Origin: Oscillospiraceae bacterium HV4-5-C5C
Lineage (GTDB): Bacteria > Bacillota > Clostridia > Saccharofermentanales > Fastidiosipilaceae
DNA: 56,354 nucleotides
Reading direction: 5' to 3'
Assembly (NCBI GenBank): GCA_012034405.1
Contig: JAAVLZ010000020.1
Location: forward strand, 1 to 56,354
Shown here: piece after piece, positions 18,182-27,791 of the stretch
Position numbering within the stretch: position 1 is the first letter of the stretch
Layout: each line of letters begins with the position of its first letter
The notes under the pieces: generated by a model
The model's input: the letters and a program-made list of their open reading frames with translations, nothing else
The model's database searches: none
Told to the model about the DNA's origin: nothing
Program-made: the position numbers and the translations under genes

Positions 18182-19195
18182 TCAAGCCTGACCGGTTTCG
18201 ACCGACTCCGCCGGCTGAGTATTTGTCACTGACAGATCTGACTGAGTTGGCTGTGGAGCACCCTGTTCCCAGCCTTCAGGAAAGATCTGGTTGAACAGTT
18301 CCTGCCCAGCTTCGCGAAGCTTTTCTTCCAGCAAATCATAACGCCTGAGCAGATTTTTGGCCGCTGGCAGCAGGCTGGCCCGGCCGCCACTGCTGCCGCC
18401 ACGCTGCCGGTCTACCAATTTTTGTCCATAGGCTTCTTCAGCCTGCTGTAACAGTTGCCAGGCTTTACTGTAAGACATGCCCATCTGGGTGGAAGCCGTC
18501 CGGACTGAACCGGTCCAGTCTATCAGACTGAGCAGTTGTCTGCTTTGCGGGTTCATCATGACCAGACCGGTGGCCAGCGTGAGCTGCACTTCCGGATGCA
18601 ATTGCTGCCGGTTCAGGCGCTGCAGCATCAGACTGCCGTTTTCATCTTCAACATCCAGAATAATCCCGCGATCACTGACTTCAATATACGCGCGCGGCTG
18701 GCTCAGCAGATCCAGGGCTTTTCTCAGGCCCCCGCCACCCTGATACGCTTCAATCTGCTTAAAGCAGTCCCGCGCCAGCAGCAGCGGATGTCCGCTTTTA
18801 CCCTGGCAGACCGGATTAGCCACTGCAGCATCAGTTTTCAGTAGCTGCCTGACGGTATTCTGGGAAAAGAGGGGGATGTCAGGCGGGGTAATCATGACCC
18901 AGCCGTACTGGTCCTCCAAATAAGTCAGGCCTCGTTTTACCCCGGAAAACATATCAGTTTCTGTGACCTGAGTGTATATTAAAACGACCCCCAGCCTGGT
19001 AACCAGCTTTTCCACCGCCCGGTTCCGCGGCCCGCATAGTACCAGTAAGACCATGGGAAGCCCCGCGTCTTTAAACGCACGTATCTGCCATTGGATGGCT
19101 GGCAGATACCCGACTTTATGCAGAGGATTAAAAGCCTCTCCCCGGTGAGTCGCTCCACAGACAATCATAGCGGCGCATTCAGCAGCCAGCGGCAT
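18182..19195 (-). CDS. Nucleotidyltransferase-like domain fused to ModE/LysR-type winged helix
   Basis: 337 residues from the ATG at 19195, which has AGGAGG 9 bases upstream and overlaps the end of the mocA-like gene. Residues 1-195 resemble a MobA/MocA GT-A nucleotidyltransferase (TPPDIPLF, GKSGHPLLL), but the nucleotide-binding loop expected as LAAGxSxRMG reads VCGATHRGEAFNP, so catalysis is doubtful. Residues about 230-310 form a ModE-type helix-turn-helix (WTGSVRTASTQMGMSYSKAWQLLQQAE, then a winged GGSSGGRASLLP). Such fusions are seen near molybdenum-hydroxylase genes in clostridia. A regulator of molybdenum enzyme genes, sensing cofactor or nucleotide, is the best guess. Very likely co-translated with the preceding gene. 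Confidence 0.75.
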   Translation of the reverse strand: MPLAAECAAMIVCGATHRGEAFNPLHKVGYLPAIQWQIRAFKDAGLPMVLLVLCGPRNRAVEKLVTRLGVVLIYTQVTETDMFSGVKRGLTYLEDQYGWVMITPPDIPLFSQNTVRQLLKTDAAVANPVCQGKSGHPLLLARDCFKQIEAYQGGGGLRKALDLLSQPRAYIEVSDRGIILDVEDENGSLMLQRLNRQQLHPEVQLTLATGLVMMNPQSRQLLSLIDWTGSVRTASTQMGMSYSKAWQLLQQAEEAYGQKLVDRQRGGSSGGRASLLPAAKNLLRRYDLLEEKLREAGQELFNQIFPEGWEQGAPQPTQSDLSVTNTQPAESVETGQA

Positions 19196-19850
19196 CAGAT
19201 TCAGCCTCCTCTGCTTCCAATCTCCGGCTATATGACTGCAGCTGCCGGTAATCGGCTTCCGTATCAGCATCTAAAAGACACCCTGGATCCCGGACTACCG
19301 CATACGCAGTTTTAAAATCTGCCTGCCTGCGCAAGGCTCGCAGCCCGCCATCCGCAGACTTAAGCTGCAGAATAGCCGGGAACTGGGTCTTTCTGAACAG
19401 CGGCGGATGCCCGCCATGGCCATCTACCGAAGGAATAACCGCATCCGCTTCTGGCTCGGTCCGGATCAGGGTCAGCAAGGTTTCCCGTTTTACCAAAGGC
19501 ACATCAGCCGGCCAGAAAAAAGCTTGCTCACAAGCCGGATCCAGGCTGAGCAGCCTGGCCAGACCTATCTGATAGCTTCTTAACATATCTGTATGATCAT
19601 ATTCCGGATTGGTCACCTGCTCCAGATCCCGCTCCAATCCTGTCTGCTGAAGCATCAAACCAATATCCTGATTACGGTAGCCTGTCACCAATATAAGCGG
19701 CCAAAGTCCGGCCTGTTTGGCGGCATGCAGGGTATGCCACAGCAAGGGGTGTCCTGCCAGCGGCAGCAGCGGTTTAAAGCGGCCCATCCGGCTGGAAAGC
19801 CCCGCGCAGCTGATAATCGCGGCGGCAGACATCACGGGCTTAACCGTCAT
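19179..19850 (-). CDS. MocA-like molybdenum cofactor nucleotidyltransferase
   Basis: A 223-residue GT-A-fold nucleotidyltransferase with an intact loop AIISCAGLSSRMGRFKPLL at the N terminus, the metal-binding WPADVPLV and GHGGHPPLF. MocA makes the CMP form of molybdopterin used by xanthine dehydrogenase-type hydroxylases; MobA (GMP form) is the alternative. The context next to XdhC supports the hydroxylase role. The start ATG overlaps the xdhC stop (ATGA at 19847-19850), showing translational coupling; an internal ATG six codons later is also possible. Confidence 0.85.
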   Translation of the reverse strand: MTVKPVMSAAAIISCAGLSSRMGRFKPLLPLAGHPLLWHTLHAAKQAGLWPLILVTGYRNQDIGLMLQQTGLERDLEQVTNPEYDHTDMLRSYQIGLARLLSLDPACEQAFFWPADVPLVKRETLLTLIRTEPEADAVIPSVDGHGGHPPLFRKTQFPAILQLKSADGGLRALRRQADFKTAYAVVRDPGCLLDADTEADYRQLQSYSRRLEAEEAESDAAGC

Positions 19851-20875
19851 GAGCGCCGATCCCGCTCTTGCAGCAGCTCGGCGGTAATGCTGACAGCAAT
19901 CTCTTCTGGCGTGTTGCCGCCCAGAGGCAGTCCGATCGGACTGTGCACCCGCCTCACTTCAGCATAACTACGCTCATGATTGCGGATCAGGTCGGTAAAC
20001 ACCGCGCTGACTTTATTTGCGCTGCCTATCATACCAATATAGCCGGCTGAGGTATCCAGGGCGCGATTCAGAACTTTTTCATCATCCCGGTGTCCCCTGG
20101 TCACGATAATAATGTAATCATCCGGCGTAATTGGCTGTATTTCAAAAAAGCCCGGCATATCCTGAATCAGGACCCGGTAAGCCTGGGGAAACCGCTCCCT
20201 GGTAGCAAATTCAGCGCGATTATCCAGAACAACACAAGGGAAAAAGCAGCTTTCCAGTACCGGAACCAGAGCCTGAGCGACATGGCCGGCGCCGAATATG
20301 TACACAAAACCTTTCTCAAACAAAGGCAGCACATAATAAAATGAGTCCTGCTTCCCCTGCCAATAAAGCGACCGTCGCCCTAACCGGGGAAAATCTGTTT
20401 CAGGCTGAAACTCAGCTCCTGGCAGGTGTGCTAAATAATCAGGGTCTTCTGTCAGTTCCAGAGCCTGCAGACTGCCCAGGCCTTCACTGACTACCAGCCA
20501 GGCCTGGCTCTGACTCCGGCCTGCCTGGTCCAGGCGCCTGAACAAAGCTGCCCAGGCAGCTTCTGCGGGGATATAGACATAATATAAAACCACATCACCG
20601 CCGCAGCTCATTCCTATGCCTTGTTCTTCGGTCGGACCCAGATACACCTGCTCCAGCTTGGATGATTTCTGACGCAGCAGATCAGATGCCAGCTTCTGAG
20701 CTCTGAACTCCACTAAGCCACCGCCCACAGTACCAAACGTTTCACCGGAGGCTTGAACCGCCATAACGGCTCCTGCGCCCCGCGGAGCTGAGCCATAGCT
20801 TTGCAGGACCAAAACCAGTTCAAGGTCCTGGCCGGCTGAAAGCCTGTCCGCAACCATATCATAAAACTGCGCCAT
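19847..20875 (-). CDS. XdhC/CoxI-family molybdenum hydroxylase maturation protein
   Basis: 342 residues. The N-terminal XdhC_CoxI domain has LVLQSYGSAPRGAGAVMAV and the EQGIGMSCGG cysteine motif; the C-terminal half is an XdhC Rossmann domain (VYIFGAGHVAQALVPVLES, residues about 190-310, and SPIGLPLGGNTPEEIAVSI at the end). XdhC inserts the sulfurated molybdenum cofactor into xanthine dehydrogenase. No hydroxylase subunit is in this window, so the target enzyme is encoded elsewhere. RBS AAGGAG. It heads a tight xdhC-mocA-nucleotidyltransferase/HTH cluster. Confidence 0.93.
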   Translation of the reverse strand: MAQFYDMVADRLSAGQDLELVLVLQSYGSAPRGAGAVMAVQASGETFGTVGGGLVEFRAQKLASDLLRQKSSKLEQVYLGPTEEQGIGMSCGGDVVLYYVYIPAEAAWAALFRRLDQAGRSQSQAWLVVSEGLGSLQALELTEDPDYLAHLPGAEFQPETDFPRLGRRSLYWQGKQDSFYYVLPLFEKGFVYIFGAGHVAQALVPVLESCFFPCVVLDNRAEFATRERFPQAYRVLIQDMPGFFEIQPITPDDYIIIVTRGHRDDEKVLNRALDTSAGYIGMIGSANKVSAVFTDLIRNHERSYAEVRRVHSPIGLPLGGNTPEEIAVSITAELLQERDRRS

Positions 20876-20952
20876 AAGATTCTCCTTCGCGGAATTACAG
20901 CCTCACGCTATTACTTGAGTCCACAAGTCCTGACAGCGTCCGGCAGCAAGCC

Positions 20953-21339
20953 TTATCTGGCTGCCACAGCCTCGATTTCGAACAAGGCGTCTTTAGGCAA
21001 GGTTTTGACCGCTACGCAAGAACGCGCCGGCTTATTGTCCCCGAAGCAGCGGGCATAAATGCTGTTGATGGCGCTAAAATCCGCCATATCCGCCAAAAAC
21101 ACGGTGGTTTTTACCACATCTGCCAGACTCAGTCCGGACTCCGCCAGAACAGCGGTCAGATTCGACAATGCCTGTTCAGCCTGGGCCTCTACACCTTCAG
21201 GCAAAACGCCGGTTGCGGGAATCAGGCCCAGCTGGCCGGAGACATAAACCGTCTTTTGCGGCGCGCTCACCTCAACTGCATGTACATAAGGTCCGACAGC
21301 TGCCGGAGCCTGCGAAGAAATGATACTTTTATTAGCCAT
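20953..21339 (-). CDS. RidA-family enamine/imine deaminase
   Basis: A 128-residue single-domain YjgF/RidA protein: QAPAAVGPYVHAV, YVSGQLGLIPATG, VVKTTVFLADMADFSAIN and PARSCVAVKTLPKDALFEIEA, with the catalytic Arg in PARSC. It hydrolyses the reactive 2-aminoacrylate/2-iminopropionate released by PLP dehydratases. It is placed between the ygeX-ygeY-ygeW-arcC genes and serine dehydratase; diaminopropionate ammonia-lyase (ygeX) makes exactly such an intermediate, so this protein probably protects that pathway. A terminator separates it from arcC, so it may have its own promoter. Confidence 0.93.
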   Translation of the reverse strand: MANKSIISSQAPAAVGPYVHAVEVSAPQKTVYVSGQLGLIPATGVLPEGVEAQAEQALSNLTAVLAESGLSLADVVKTTVFLADMADFSAINSIYARCFGDNKPARSCVAVKTLPKDALFEIEAVAAR

Positions 21340-21402
21340 CTTATTTGTCCTCTCCTGCGGTTACTTTCTTGACCGTCTTTATTTATTTTAACCGATTTGA
21401 AA

Positions 21403-21444
21403 GAAAACGGGTGCTTCTGCCTGAGGATCAAGCGCGGCACCCGT
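21403..21444 (-). terminator. Terminator after arcC
   Basis: On the minus strand ACGGGTGC and GCACCCGT (8 bp) enclose a loop of about 22 bases and are followed by TTTCTTT. It ends the ygeX-ygeY-ygeW-arcC transcript. Confidence 0.75.
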
Positions 21445-21491
21445 ATGAATTGGGTCAGGGGCAAAAGGTTAGGAGGCCTGTACCAGGCAGC

Positions 21492-22430
21492 TCAGGCTCC
21501 GATCACGGTTCCGGTCCGGCCGTTGACCGCATCAATCGCCTTCTCCAGGCGCGTGATGATGGCTTTACGGCCAGGCTTGGACCGGGTAAAGCGCAGGGCT
21601 GCCTCTACCTTAGGCAGCATAGAGCCCGGCGCAAATTCTCCTGCTGCGGCATACTGCTGCAGTTCTTCAGTCGTCACTGCTTCCAGGTCTTTCTGGTCCG
21701 GCTTGCCAAAGCGGATCGCCACCTTTTCAACTGCCGTCAGAATCAGCAGCAGATCCGCATTCACCTGCTCTGCCAGGAGTTCGCTGCAGAAGTCCTTGTC
21801 AATGACGGCCTTAGCGCCTGCCAGATGCAGCCCCTGCTGGGTCACCGGAATGCCGCCGCCGCCGCAGGCTATTACCACCTGACCTGCGCTCTGTAAGGCC
21901 CTGATTGTTTCAATTTCAACAATTTCTACAGGCTGCGGTGAGGCCACCACACGCCGCCAGCCTCGGCCGGCGTCCTCAATGACAGCCGCTCCTTTTTCAG
22001 CAACCAGAGCCCTGGCTTCCGCTTCAGTCATAAAGCGGCCGATAGGCTTGCTGGGCTTAGCGAAGGAAGGGTCCTCAGGGTCAACCTTAACCTGTGTGAT
22101 GACCGTACAAACTGGTTTCTGAATCCCCCGGCCGGCTAATTCCTCCCTCAGGGCATTTTGTAAATCATAGCCAATATAGCTTTGGCTCATGGCTACACAG
22201 ACCGACAGCGGGATACGCGGATAGCACTGGCTGTCAGACTCATGCAATTCATCCATGGCCAGCTGTATCATGCCAACCTGCGGCCCATTGCCATGCGAAA
22301 TAATCACATCGCAACCGGATTCAATCAGATCCGCGATGGCCTCAGAAGTCACTTTAACAGCAGCCATTTGTTCAGTTAGATTGTTCCCCAGAGCGTTACC
22401 GCCCAGGGCTACGACAATCCGTTTACCCAT
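21492..22430 (-). CDS. arcC: Carbamate kinase
   Basis: A 312-residue amino acid kinase-fold enzyme making ATP from carbamoyl phosphate and ADP. Visible: VVALGGNALG phosphate loop, IISHGNGPQVGMIQLAMDE, VVASPQPVEIVE and the VIACGGGGIPV glycine-rich segment with IDKDFCSELLA. Placed 60 bases downstream of the YgeW carbamoyltransferase, which would supply carbamoyl phosphate from a ureido intermediate; this is the substrate-level phosphorylation step of anaerobic purine fermentation. RBS is modest (AGGATGG). Confidence 0.97.
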   Translation of the reverse strand: MGKRIVVALGGNALGNNLTEQMAAVKVTSEAIADLIESGCDVIISHGNGPQVGMIQLAMDELHESDSQCYPRIPLSVCVAMSQSYIGYDLQNALREELAGRGIQKPVCTVITQVKVDPEDPSFAKPSKPIGRFMTEAEARALVAEKGAAVIEDAGRGWRRVVASPQPVEIVEIETIRALQSAGQVVIACGGGGIPVTQQGLHLAGAKAVIDKDFCSELLAEQVNADLLLILTAVEKVAIRFGKPDQKDLEAVTTEELQQYAAAGEFAPGSMLPKVEAALRFTRSKPGRKAIITRLEKAIDAVNGRTGTVIGA

Positions 22431-22490
22431 AGTATTTCAACCATCCTGTCTGAATATAATCTTGCATGGGTAGTTTCAGGCATGCGGTAC

Positions 22491-23684
22491 TCAGATACCA
22501 AAACGGGACCGACCGCGCTTTTGCAGCATTTCCAGAACGGCCCGGGGATCTTTGTTCTTGCTCATAAAGATCATCGCGGCAATAATATACGGCTTATAGC
22601 TGGCCTCCTTATAAAGAGAGTCACGGTAACGGTCAAAGACAGTCGCGGCAACCTCGCCTTCCTGGCAGCTGACCCCGCTGATGTCGGCCGGCAGGCAATG
22701 CAGATAGATGGCTTTACCATCGCGGGTTGTTTTCATCAAATCTTCGGTACACTCCCAGTCCTTATGGTCGGCGTTCTGTTGCAGCAGCTGCTTCTCCAGG
22801 GTTTTAATCCCATCAAAATCTCCTGCGCCGTAAAGATCAGTCCGCTGCTGCATTGCGGCAAAGGGAGCCCAACTCTTAGGATAGACAACATCCGCGTCCG
22901 CAAATGCTTCCTTCATATCGTGAGTGACCTTGAAGCTGCCGCCTGTTGCCGCTGCGTTATTACGCGCGACAGTTTCAACCTCAGGCATAATCTCATAGCC
23001 TTCAGGATGAGCCAGAACCACATCCATTCCCAGGCGGGTCATGAGGCCGACCGCGCCCTGTGGCACGGACAAAGGCTTGCCGTATGACGGGGAATAGGCC
23101 CAGCTCATCGCTACCTTTTTGCCCTTCAGCTTATCAATGCCGCCAAACTCATTGATCAGATGCAGGGTATCCGCCATGATCTGAGTCGGGTGGTCAATGT
23201 CACATTGCAGGTTAACCAGCATGGGGCGCTGTTCCAGAATGCCGTCCCTGTAACCCTGGGTCACGGCATCAGCAACTTCATGCATATAGGCATTACCCTT
23301 GCCGATGTACATATCATCACGAATGCCAATCACATCCGCCATAAATGAAATCATGTTAGCAGTCTCGCGTACCGTTTCGCCATGGGCAATCTGGCTCTTA
23401 CCTTCATCCAGATCCTGTACCTCCAGACCCAGCAGGTTGCAGGCGGAAGCAAAGCTGAAGCGGGTACGGGTAGAGTTATCACGGAATAAAGAAATGCCCA
23501 GGCCGGAATCAAACTGTTTGGTAGAAATGTTATGTGAGCGCAGATAGCGCAGGGCGTCTGCGGCGGTAAAAATAGCTTTGAGCTCATCCAGTGATTTCTC
23601 CCAGGTCAGGAAAAAGTCTGAATCATACAGCTTGCTGTAATCAAGCTGTTCAAGCTGTTTTAAATAATCCTGTAAATCGGCCAT
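22491..23684 (-). CDS. ygeW: Knotted carbamoyltransferase YgeW
   Basis: 397 residues, aspartate/ornithine carbamoyltransferase superfamily. The carbamoyl-phosphate loop reads FRDNSTRTRFSF, with HGETVRETA and the HCLPADI motif near residue 325. Residue spacing fits the knotted YgeW branch, known for a family member with unidentified biosynthetic substrate and lately placed in uric acid degradation. It probably works in the catabolic direction, splitting a carbamoylated intermediate to carbamoyl phosphate. RBS GAGAGGG; 42 bases follow the upstream ygeY gene. Confidence 0.95.
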   Translation of the reverse strand: MADLQDYLKQLEQLDYSKLYDSDFFLTWEKSLDELKAIFTAADALRYLRSHNISTKQFDSGLGISLFRDNSTRTRFSFASACNLLGLEVQDLDEGKSQIAHGETVRETANMISFMADVIGIRDDMYIGKGNAYMHEVADAVTQGYRDGILEQRPMLVNLQCDIDHPTQIMADTLHLINEFGGIDKLKGKKVAMSWAYSPSYGKPLSVPQGAVGLMTRLGMDVVLAHPEGYEIMPEVETVARNNAAATGGSFKVTHDMKEAFADADVVYPKSWAPFAAMQQRTDLYGAGDFDGIKTLEKQLLQQNADHKDWECTEDLMKTTRDGKAIYLHCLPADISGVSCQEGEVAATVFDRYRDSLYKEASYKPYIIAAMIFMSKNKDPRAVLEMLQKRGRSRFGI

Positions 23685-23726
23685 GTTTAATCCCTCTCAA
23701 TATGTTATTTTTGGCTGGCGCTTATA

Positions 23727-24926
23727 TTACTTGTTCTCACAATAGATGGCGGGAAGCGCTGCGTAGACGGCGGCGCAACGCACCAGATCTTCCTTCCAGG
23801 TTTTTTCATTGGGTGCGTGAGCCTGAGCTTCCTTACCAGGGCCAAAGCCGATGCAGGGTATGCCAAAGCGTCCCATGATCGATACGCCGTTCGTGGAGAA
23901 GGTCCACTTGTCAACAAGCGGTTCGCCATACATCCCTTTATATGACTCTACCATAGCTTCCGTAGCGGGGTGATCTTCAGGGATAACCCAGGTGGGGAAG
24001 AAACAATCCGTGGGGTAGGAAAGATTTTTGTAACTGGGACGGTCATACTTGTACATAGACACTTCAGCTCCATACTTTTTAACCGCTGGCAGCTGACGGA
24101 TCTCTTCCAGAGCAGACTGATAAGTCTCCCCGTTGGTCAGGCGGCGGTCAATTGAAATGGCGCAGCCATCTGCCACCGCGCAGCGGGACGGTGAGCTGAA
24201 GAAAATTTCTGAAACCGCCAGCGTACCTTTACCCAGGAAATCATCATGATGCAGTTTATCATTCAGCGCGCGGACTTCCTGCAGGATATCAGCCATTTTA
24301 TAAATAGCGTTGTCTCCCCTTTCCGGCGCGCTGCCGTGGCAGGAAACACCCTTGACTTCTACCCGGATTTCCATCCGGCCGCGCTGTCCGCGATAGATGT
24401 TGCCATCTGTCGGTTCCGTAATGACCACAAACTCCGGCCTTACTTTATCTTCATTAACAATATACTGCCAGCACAGGCCGTCACAGTCTTCTTCCTGTAC
24501 CGTAGCGGTGACCAGTACGGTATACTTGTCACTCAGTAACCCCAGGTCCTTCATAATTTTGGCACCGTATACGGCAGATACAATACCGCCCTCCTGGTCC
24601 GACGTTCCGCGGCCGCCGATGGTCTCCTCATCCTCATAACCTTCATATGGATCAAAATTCCAGTTGCCGCGCTCACCGACACCAACCGTATCAATATGAC
24701 CGTCAAAAGCAATCAGGGTCTTACCGCTGCCCATATAACCCAATAGATTACCCATCGGATCAATTTCTACTTTATCAAAGCCCAAGCGGCGCATTTCCTC
24801 AGCCGCTACCTTGATTTTTCCCTCTTCATGCGTACTCTCACCCGGGATGGCCACCATCCGGCGCAAAAAAGAGGTCATATCTTTTTGATACCCTTGAGCT
24901 GCTTCTTTAATCGCTGCAAAATTCAT
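23727..24926 (-). CDS. ygeY: YgeY family M20 metallohydrolase
   Basis: 399 residues from the ATG at 24926, which has GGAGG 8 bases upstream and overlaps the ygeX stop as ATGA. An M20 peptidase/deacylase fold with metal ligands in [22 protein letters not shown], and [10 protein letters not shown], and a dimerisation lid in the middle. YgeY members were earlier grouped with selenium-dependent molybdenum hydroxylases and are now linked to anaerobic purine breakdown, where hydrolysis of an amide or ureide bond is the probable job. Confidence 0.94.
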   Translation of the reverse strand: MNFAAIKEAAQGYQKDMTSFLRRMVAIPGESTHEEGKIKVAAEEMRRLGFDKVEIDPMGNLLGYMGSGKTLIAFDGHIDTVGVGERGNWNFDPYEGYEDEETIGGRGTSDQEGGIVSAVYGAKIMKDLGLLSDKYTVLVTATVQEEDCDGLCWQYIVNEDKVRPEFVVITEPTDGNIYRGQRGRMEIRVEVKGVSCHGSAPERGDNAIYKMADILQEVRALNDKLHHDDFLGKGTLAVSEIFFSSPSRCAVADGCAISIDRRLTNGETYQSALEEIRQLPAVKKYGAEVSMYKYDRPSYKNLSYPTDCFFPTWVIPEDHPATEAMVESYKGMYGEPLVDKWTFSTNGVSIMGRFGIPCIGFGPGKEAQAHAPNEKTWKEDLVRCAAVYAALPAIYCENK

Positions 24927-26125
24927 TGTTCGCTCCTCCATACAATTTTTTTGTAATTTTCAGGATCCGTATCACCCTCAGTCGAGAAACACAGGATCCG
25001 GCTGTCTTGGTTCAAATTAAGCGCCTGACGGAAATCTTCATATTCCGGGGAAGTCAGAATAGTAAAAACCAGTCCCAGCGGTACTGCCCCGGATTCACCG
25101 CTGATAACCCGTTGATCTCCGACAATCGGTGCGCCCAGTACCCGCATGCCATCAGCGGCAACTTTATCTTCTGCTGAAGCAAAAAAGGCGGTATTATTTT
25201 TCAGGATATCAAAAGAAATCGTATTGGGCTCACCGCAGGCTAGGCCGGCCATGATCGTAATGAGGTCGCCGCTCACCATGCGGATCTGGCCATCCGCCGC
25301 CTCTGCCGAGCGATACAGACAATCCGCCGCTCTGGCTTCAACCACCGTGGTGATCGGGCAGTCACCCGGATAGAGATTGGCAAAGCAGCCCTGAACCGCA
25401 CCGGCCAGGCTACCGACGCCAGCCTGAACAAAAATGTGGGTAGGCCTTTCCACTCCCTCCGTCTTAAGCTGCTCAAAGGCCTCCAGCGCCATAGTTCCGT
25501 AGCCCTGCATGATCCAGGTGGGAATCTCTTCATAACCGTCCCACGCCGTGTCCTGGACCATAACCCCATCAGGGTTGGCCTGGGCTAAACCATTCGCTTT
25601 ACGGACGCAGTCATCATAGTTAAGCTCTTCAATCGTAACCTCAGCGCCTTCAGCCTTGATGTTGTCAAAGCGGGTCTTGGTAGAACCCTTAGGCATCAGC
25701 ACCACAGCCTTTTGTCCCAGCTGACGTGCGGCCCAGGCTACTCCGCGGCCGTGATTACCGTCCGTGGCGGTGTAAAACGTCACCTGGCCTAACTTTTGCT
25801 GGAGCTCGGGAGAACGCATGGCATCATAGGTGATGTCTTCAATCGGGCAGTTCAGACGCTGGGCTACATACCGGGCAATGGCATAAGACCCCCCCAGCAC
25901 CTTAAAAGCGTTTAAGCCAAAGCGCTTGGACTCATCCTTGACAAATAGGTCTTTCACACCCAGGTACGTGGCCAGGTGGTTCAGCCGAACCAACGGGGTT
26001 GGCTGATACTGAGGAAAACTCTGGTGAAAGCGCCGTGCTGCCTCAATACTGCTCTTATCCAGCAACCGCAGGTTATTATCTGCGGTTTCAGGCATCCGGT
26101 TTGCTGTCCATTTTATGGTAGTCAA
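24923..26125 (-). CDS. ygeX: Diaminopropionate ammonia-lyase (YgeX)
   Basis: A 400-residue PLP enzyme of the tryptophan synthase beta fold. The Schiff-base lysine is in [15 protein letters not shown], followed by [19 protein letters not shown] and the phosphate-binding glycine loop [13 protein letters not shown]. It splits 2,3-diaminopropionate to pyruvate and two ammonia. The start is a TTG at 26125 with AGGAGG 9 bases upstream; no ATG in frame nearby fits. It is the first gene of the ygeX-ygeY-ygeW-arcC transcript and is preceded by a 217-base intergenic region with a candidate promoter. Confidence 0.95.
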   Translation of the reverse strand: MTTIKWTANRMPETADNNLRLLDKSSIEAARRFHQSFPQYQPTPLVRLNHLATYLGVKDLFVKDESKRFGLNAFKVLGGSYAIARYVAQRLNCPIEDITYDAMRSPELQQKLGQVTFYTATDGNHGRGVAWAARQLGQKAVVLMPKGSTKTRFDNIKAEGAEVTIEELNYDDCVRKANGLAQANPDGVMVQDTAWDGYEEIPTWIMQGYGTMALEAFEQLKTEGVERPTHIFVQAGVGSLAGAVQGCFANLYPGDCPITTVVEARAADCLYRSAEAADGQIRMVSGDLITIMAGLACGEPNTISFDILKNNTAFFASAEDKVAADGMRVLGAPIVGDQRVISGESGAVPLGLVFTILTSPEYEDFRQALNLNQDSRILCFSTEGDTDPENYKKIVWRSEQ

Positions 26126-26150
26126 ATGATCGCGCCTCCTTACAAAAATC

Positions 26151-26178
26151 TTTTTAGTGCACCTAAATTATTTTTAGT
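26151..26178. repeat. Candidate operator in the ygeX leader
   Basis: TTTTTAGT occurs twice exactly 20 bases apart (26151-26158 and 26171-26178), and the first copy is half of an inverted repeat TTTAG-N5-CTAAA (26153-26167). It lies just downstream of the candidate transcription start, where a repressor would act. Direct and inverted repeats are seen; the factor is unknown. Confidence 0.3.
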
Positions 26179-26190
26179 ATCACTGTGTTT

Positions 26191-26218
26191 AGCTTATCAT
26201 GTCTGTTAAAAAATGCAA
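26191..26218 (-). promoter_or_regulatory. Candidate promoter for the ygeX operon
   Basis: TTGCAT (26218-26213) and TAAGCT (26196-26191) on the minus strand are 16 bases apart. The match is moderate, consistent with regulated expression. Confidence 0.4.
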
Positions 26219-26342
26219 GGTCTATTTTATGATGATTTCGCAATTTGGGGCAGTATTCCCCTGTGTTAATCCTGTATTTACATAAAATGCAGGCGCAAGA
26301 TCGCAGAGTTCCGCCTGATTCATCAGCTAGCTGCCGGGAGCG

Positions 26343-27737
26343 TCACAGGGGCCGCCGATAGGATGCCGGGCCACGGCTGACATAGCGGCCGGCATTGCTT
26401 GTCTTAAGTTTGCCCTGCCGCACTACGGCCTGCCCTCTGAGATAAACGTCAGACACACGACCTTTCGTTTTGAAGCCTTCATAGGGGGTGTAGTCTACCT
26501 GTTGGCGCTGAGTGGCCGCGCGGATTATCCCTTCGTCCTCCGGCTGCCAGATGACCAGATCCGCGTCACTGCCCGGCTGAATCGCCCCCTTCTGAGGATA
26601 CAGGCCAAATTGCTTAGCGATATTTTCTGCCAGCAAAGCTGCCAGACGTTCGGGACTGATACGGCCTGTCGCGACACCAGCTGTATACATTAAGGAAGGC
26701 CGGTGTTCTATACCCGGTAAACCATTAGGGATCTGGCTGAAATCGTTGCTGCCAAGTTCTTTTTGGCCATGGTAATTAAAACTGCAGTGATCTGTCGAAA
26801 CGGTATCGATTTCTCCGTCTATGAGACCCTGCCAGAGCGCTTGCTGATCGCTGAGTGAGCGCAGCGGCGGGCTGCAGACATAGCGCGCCCCGCCGAACGG
26901 GTCAGCTTGGGTTCCGGCGTACAGACGGTCATCCAGGAGCAAGTATTGCGGGCAGGTTTCCACAAAGACAATCTGGCCCTTGCTCCGGGCAGCCCGGACT
27001 TTTTCCAGACTCAAAGCTGTACTTAAATGAACAATGTTAACTGGCAAATCAGCAAGGCTGGCCAACGTCAGGTAGCGGTCCACAGCTTCAGCCTCAACCT
27101 CAGCGGGGCGGGAGAGCGGATGATACAGCGGAGCAGTATGGCCCTGCCGCAGCTGGCGGCGGATCAAGCCATTGACCAAATCCCCGTTTTCACAATGTAC
27201 CCCCAGCATGGCATGCTGCCGCTTAATCTCAAGCATGATGTCAAAGATAACATCATCCCGCAGTCTGAGGTTATCATAAGCCATATATAACTTATAAGAG
27301 CTGACACCCAGCTCCTGCATATCCTTCATTTCTGCCCTGGTTTGCGGATTCCAGTCCGTGATGGCCATATGGAAGGCGTAGTCGCAGGCACTTTTATGCT
27401 CCGCTTTTTTTTGCCAGACGGAAAAAGCTTCCTTTAGTGTATGGCCCCGGTCCTGGGTAGCAAAGTCAATGATGGTAGTCGTTCCGCCCAGCAGCGCGGC
27501 CTGAGTGCCGCTGGCAAAGTCATCTGCCGTCCGGGTTACTGCTGTTTCCATATCCAAATGCGTGTGCGCGTCAATGAAGCCCGGAAAAATCAATTTACCG
27601 CTGACATCCATGCACTCATCGGCTTTAAAATGCAGGCCCTGGCCCAACGCCGCAATCTTTCCGTCTTCAATCAGCAAATCCGCCGTAAAGCTTTGAGCTG
27701 CGGTGATAATTCTTCCGTTTTTCAGCAACACCGACAT
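26343..27737 (-). CDS. hyuA: Dihydropyrimidinase/hydantoinase (HyuA, YgeZ-like)
   Basis: 464 residues from the ATG at 27737 with AGAGGG 8 bases upstream; the extra upstream codons to 27806 lack conservation. A cyclic amidohydrolase with HTHLD metal site, the carboxylated lysine in SSYKLYMAYD, IVHLSTALS and VSTDHCSF. Family members open hydantoin or dihydropyrimidine rings; in E. coli the neighbour of ygeWXY is a D-phenylhydantoinase, and this family is part of the anaerobic uric acid cluster, where it should open the five-membered ring. It follows ygfK after a hairpin. Confidence 0.94.
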   Translation of the reverse strand: MSVLLKNGRIITAAQSFTADLLIEDGKIAALGQGLHFKADECMDVSGKLIFPGFIDAHTHLDMETAVTRTADDFASGTQAALLGGTTTIIDFATQDRGHTLKEAFSVWQKKAEHKSACDYAFHMAITDWNPQTRAEMKDMQELGVSSYKLYMAYDNLRLRDDVIFDIMLEIKRQHAMLGVHCENGDLVNGLIRRQLRQGHTAPLYHPLSRPAEVEAEAVDRYLTLASLADLPVNIVHLSTALSLEKVRAARSKGQIVFVETCPQYLLLDDRLYAGTQADPFGGARYVCSPPLRSLSDQQALWQGLIDGEIDTVSTDHCSFNYHGQKELGSNDFSQIPNGLPGIEHRPSLMYTAGVATGRISPERLAALLAENIAKQFGLYPQKGAIQPGSDADLVIWQPEDEGIIRAATQRQQVDYTPYEGFKTKGRVSDVYLRGQAVVRQGKLKTSNAGRYVSRGPASYRRPL

Positions 27738-27791
27738 GTTAACTACCCTCTTTCTACTATCACGCTTATCACGCTCTTCAGACTTAAAACA

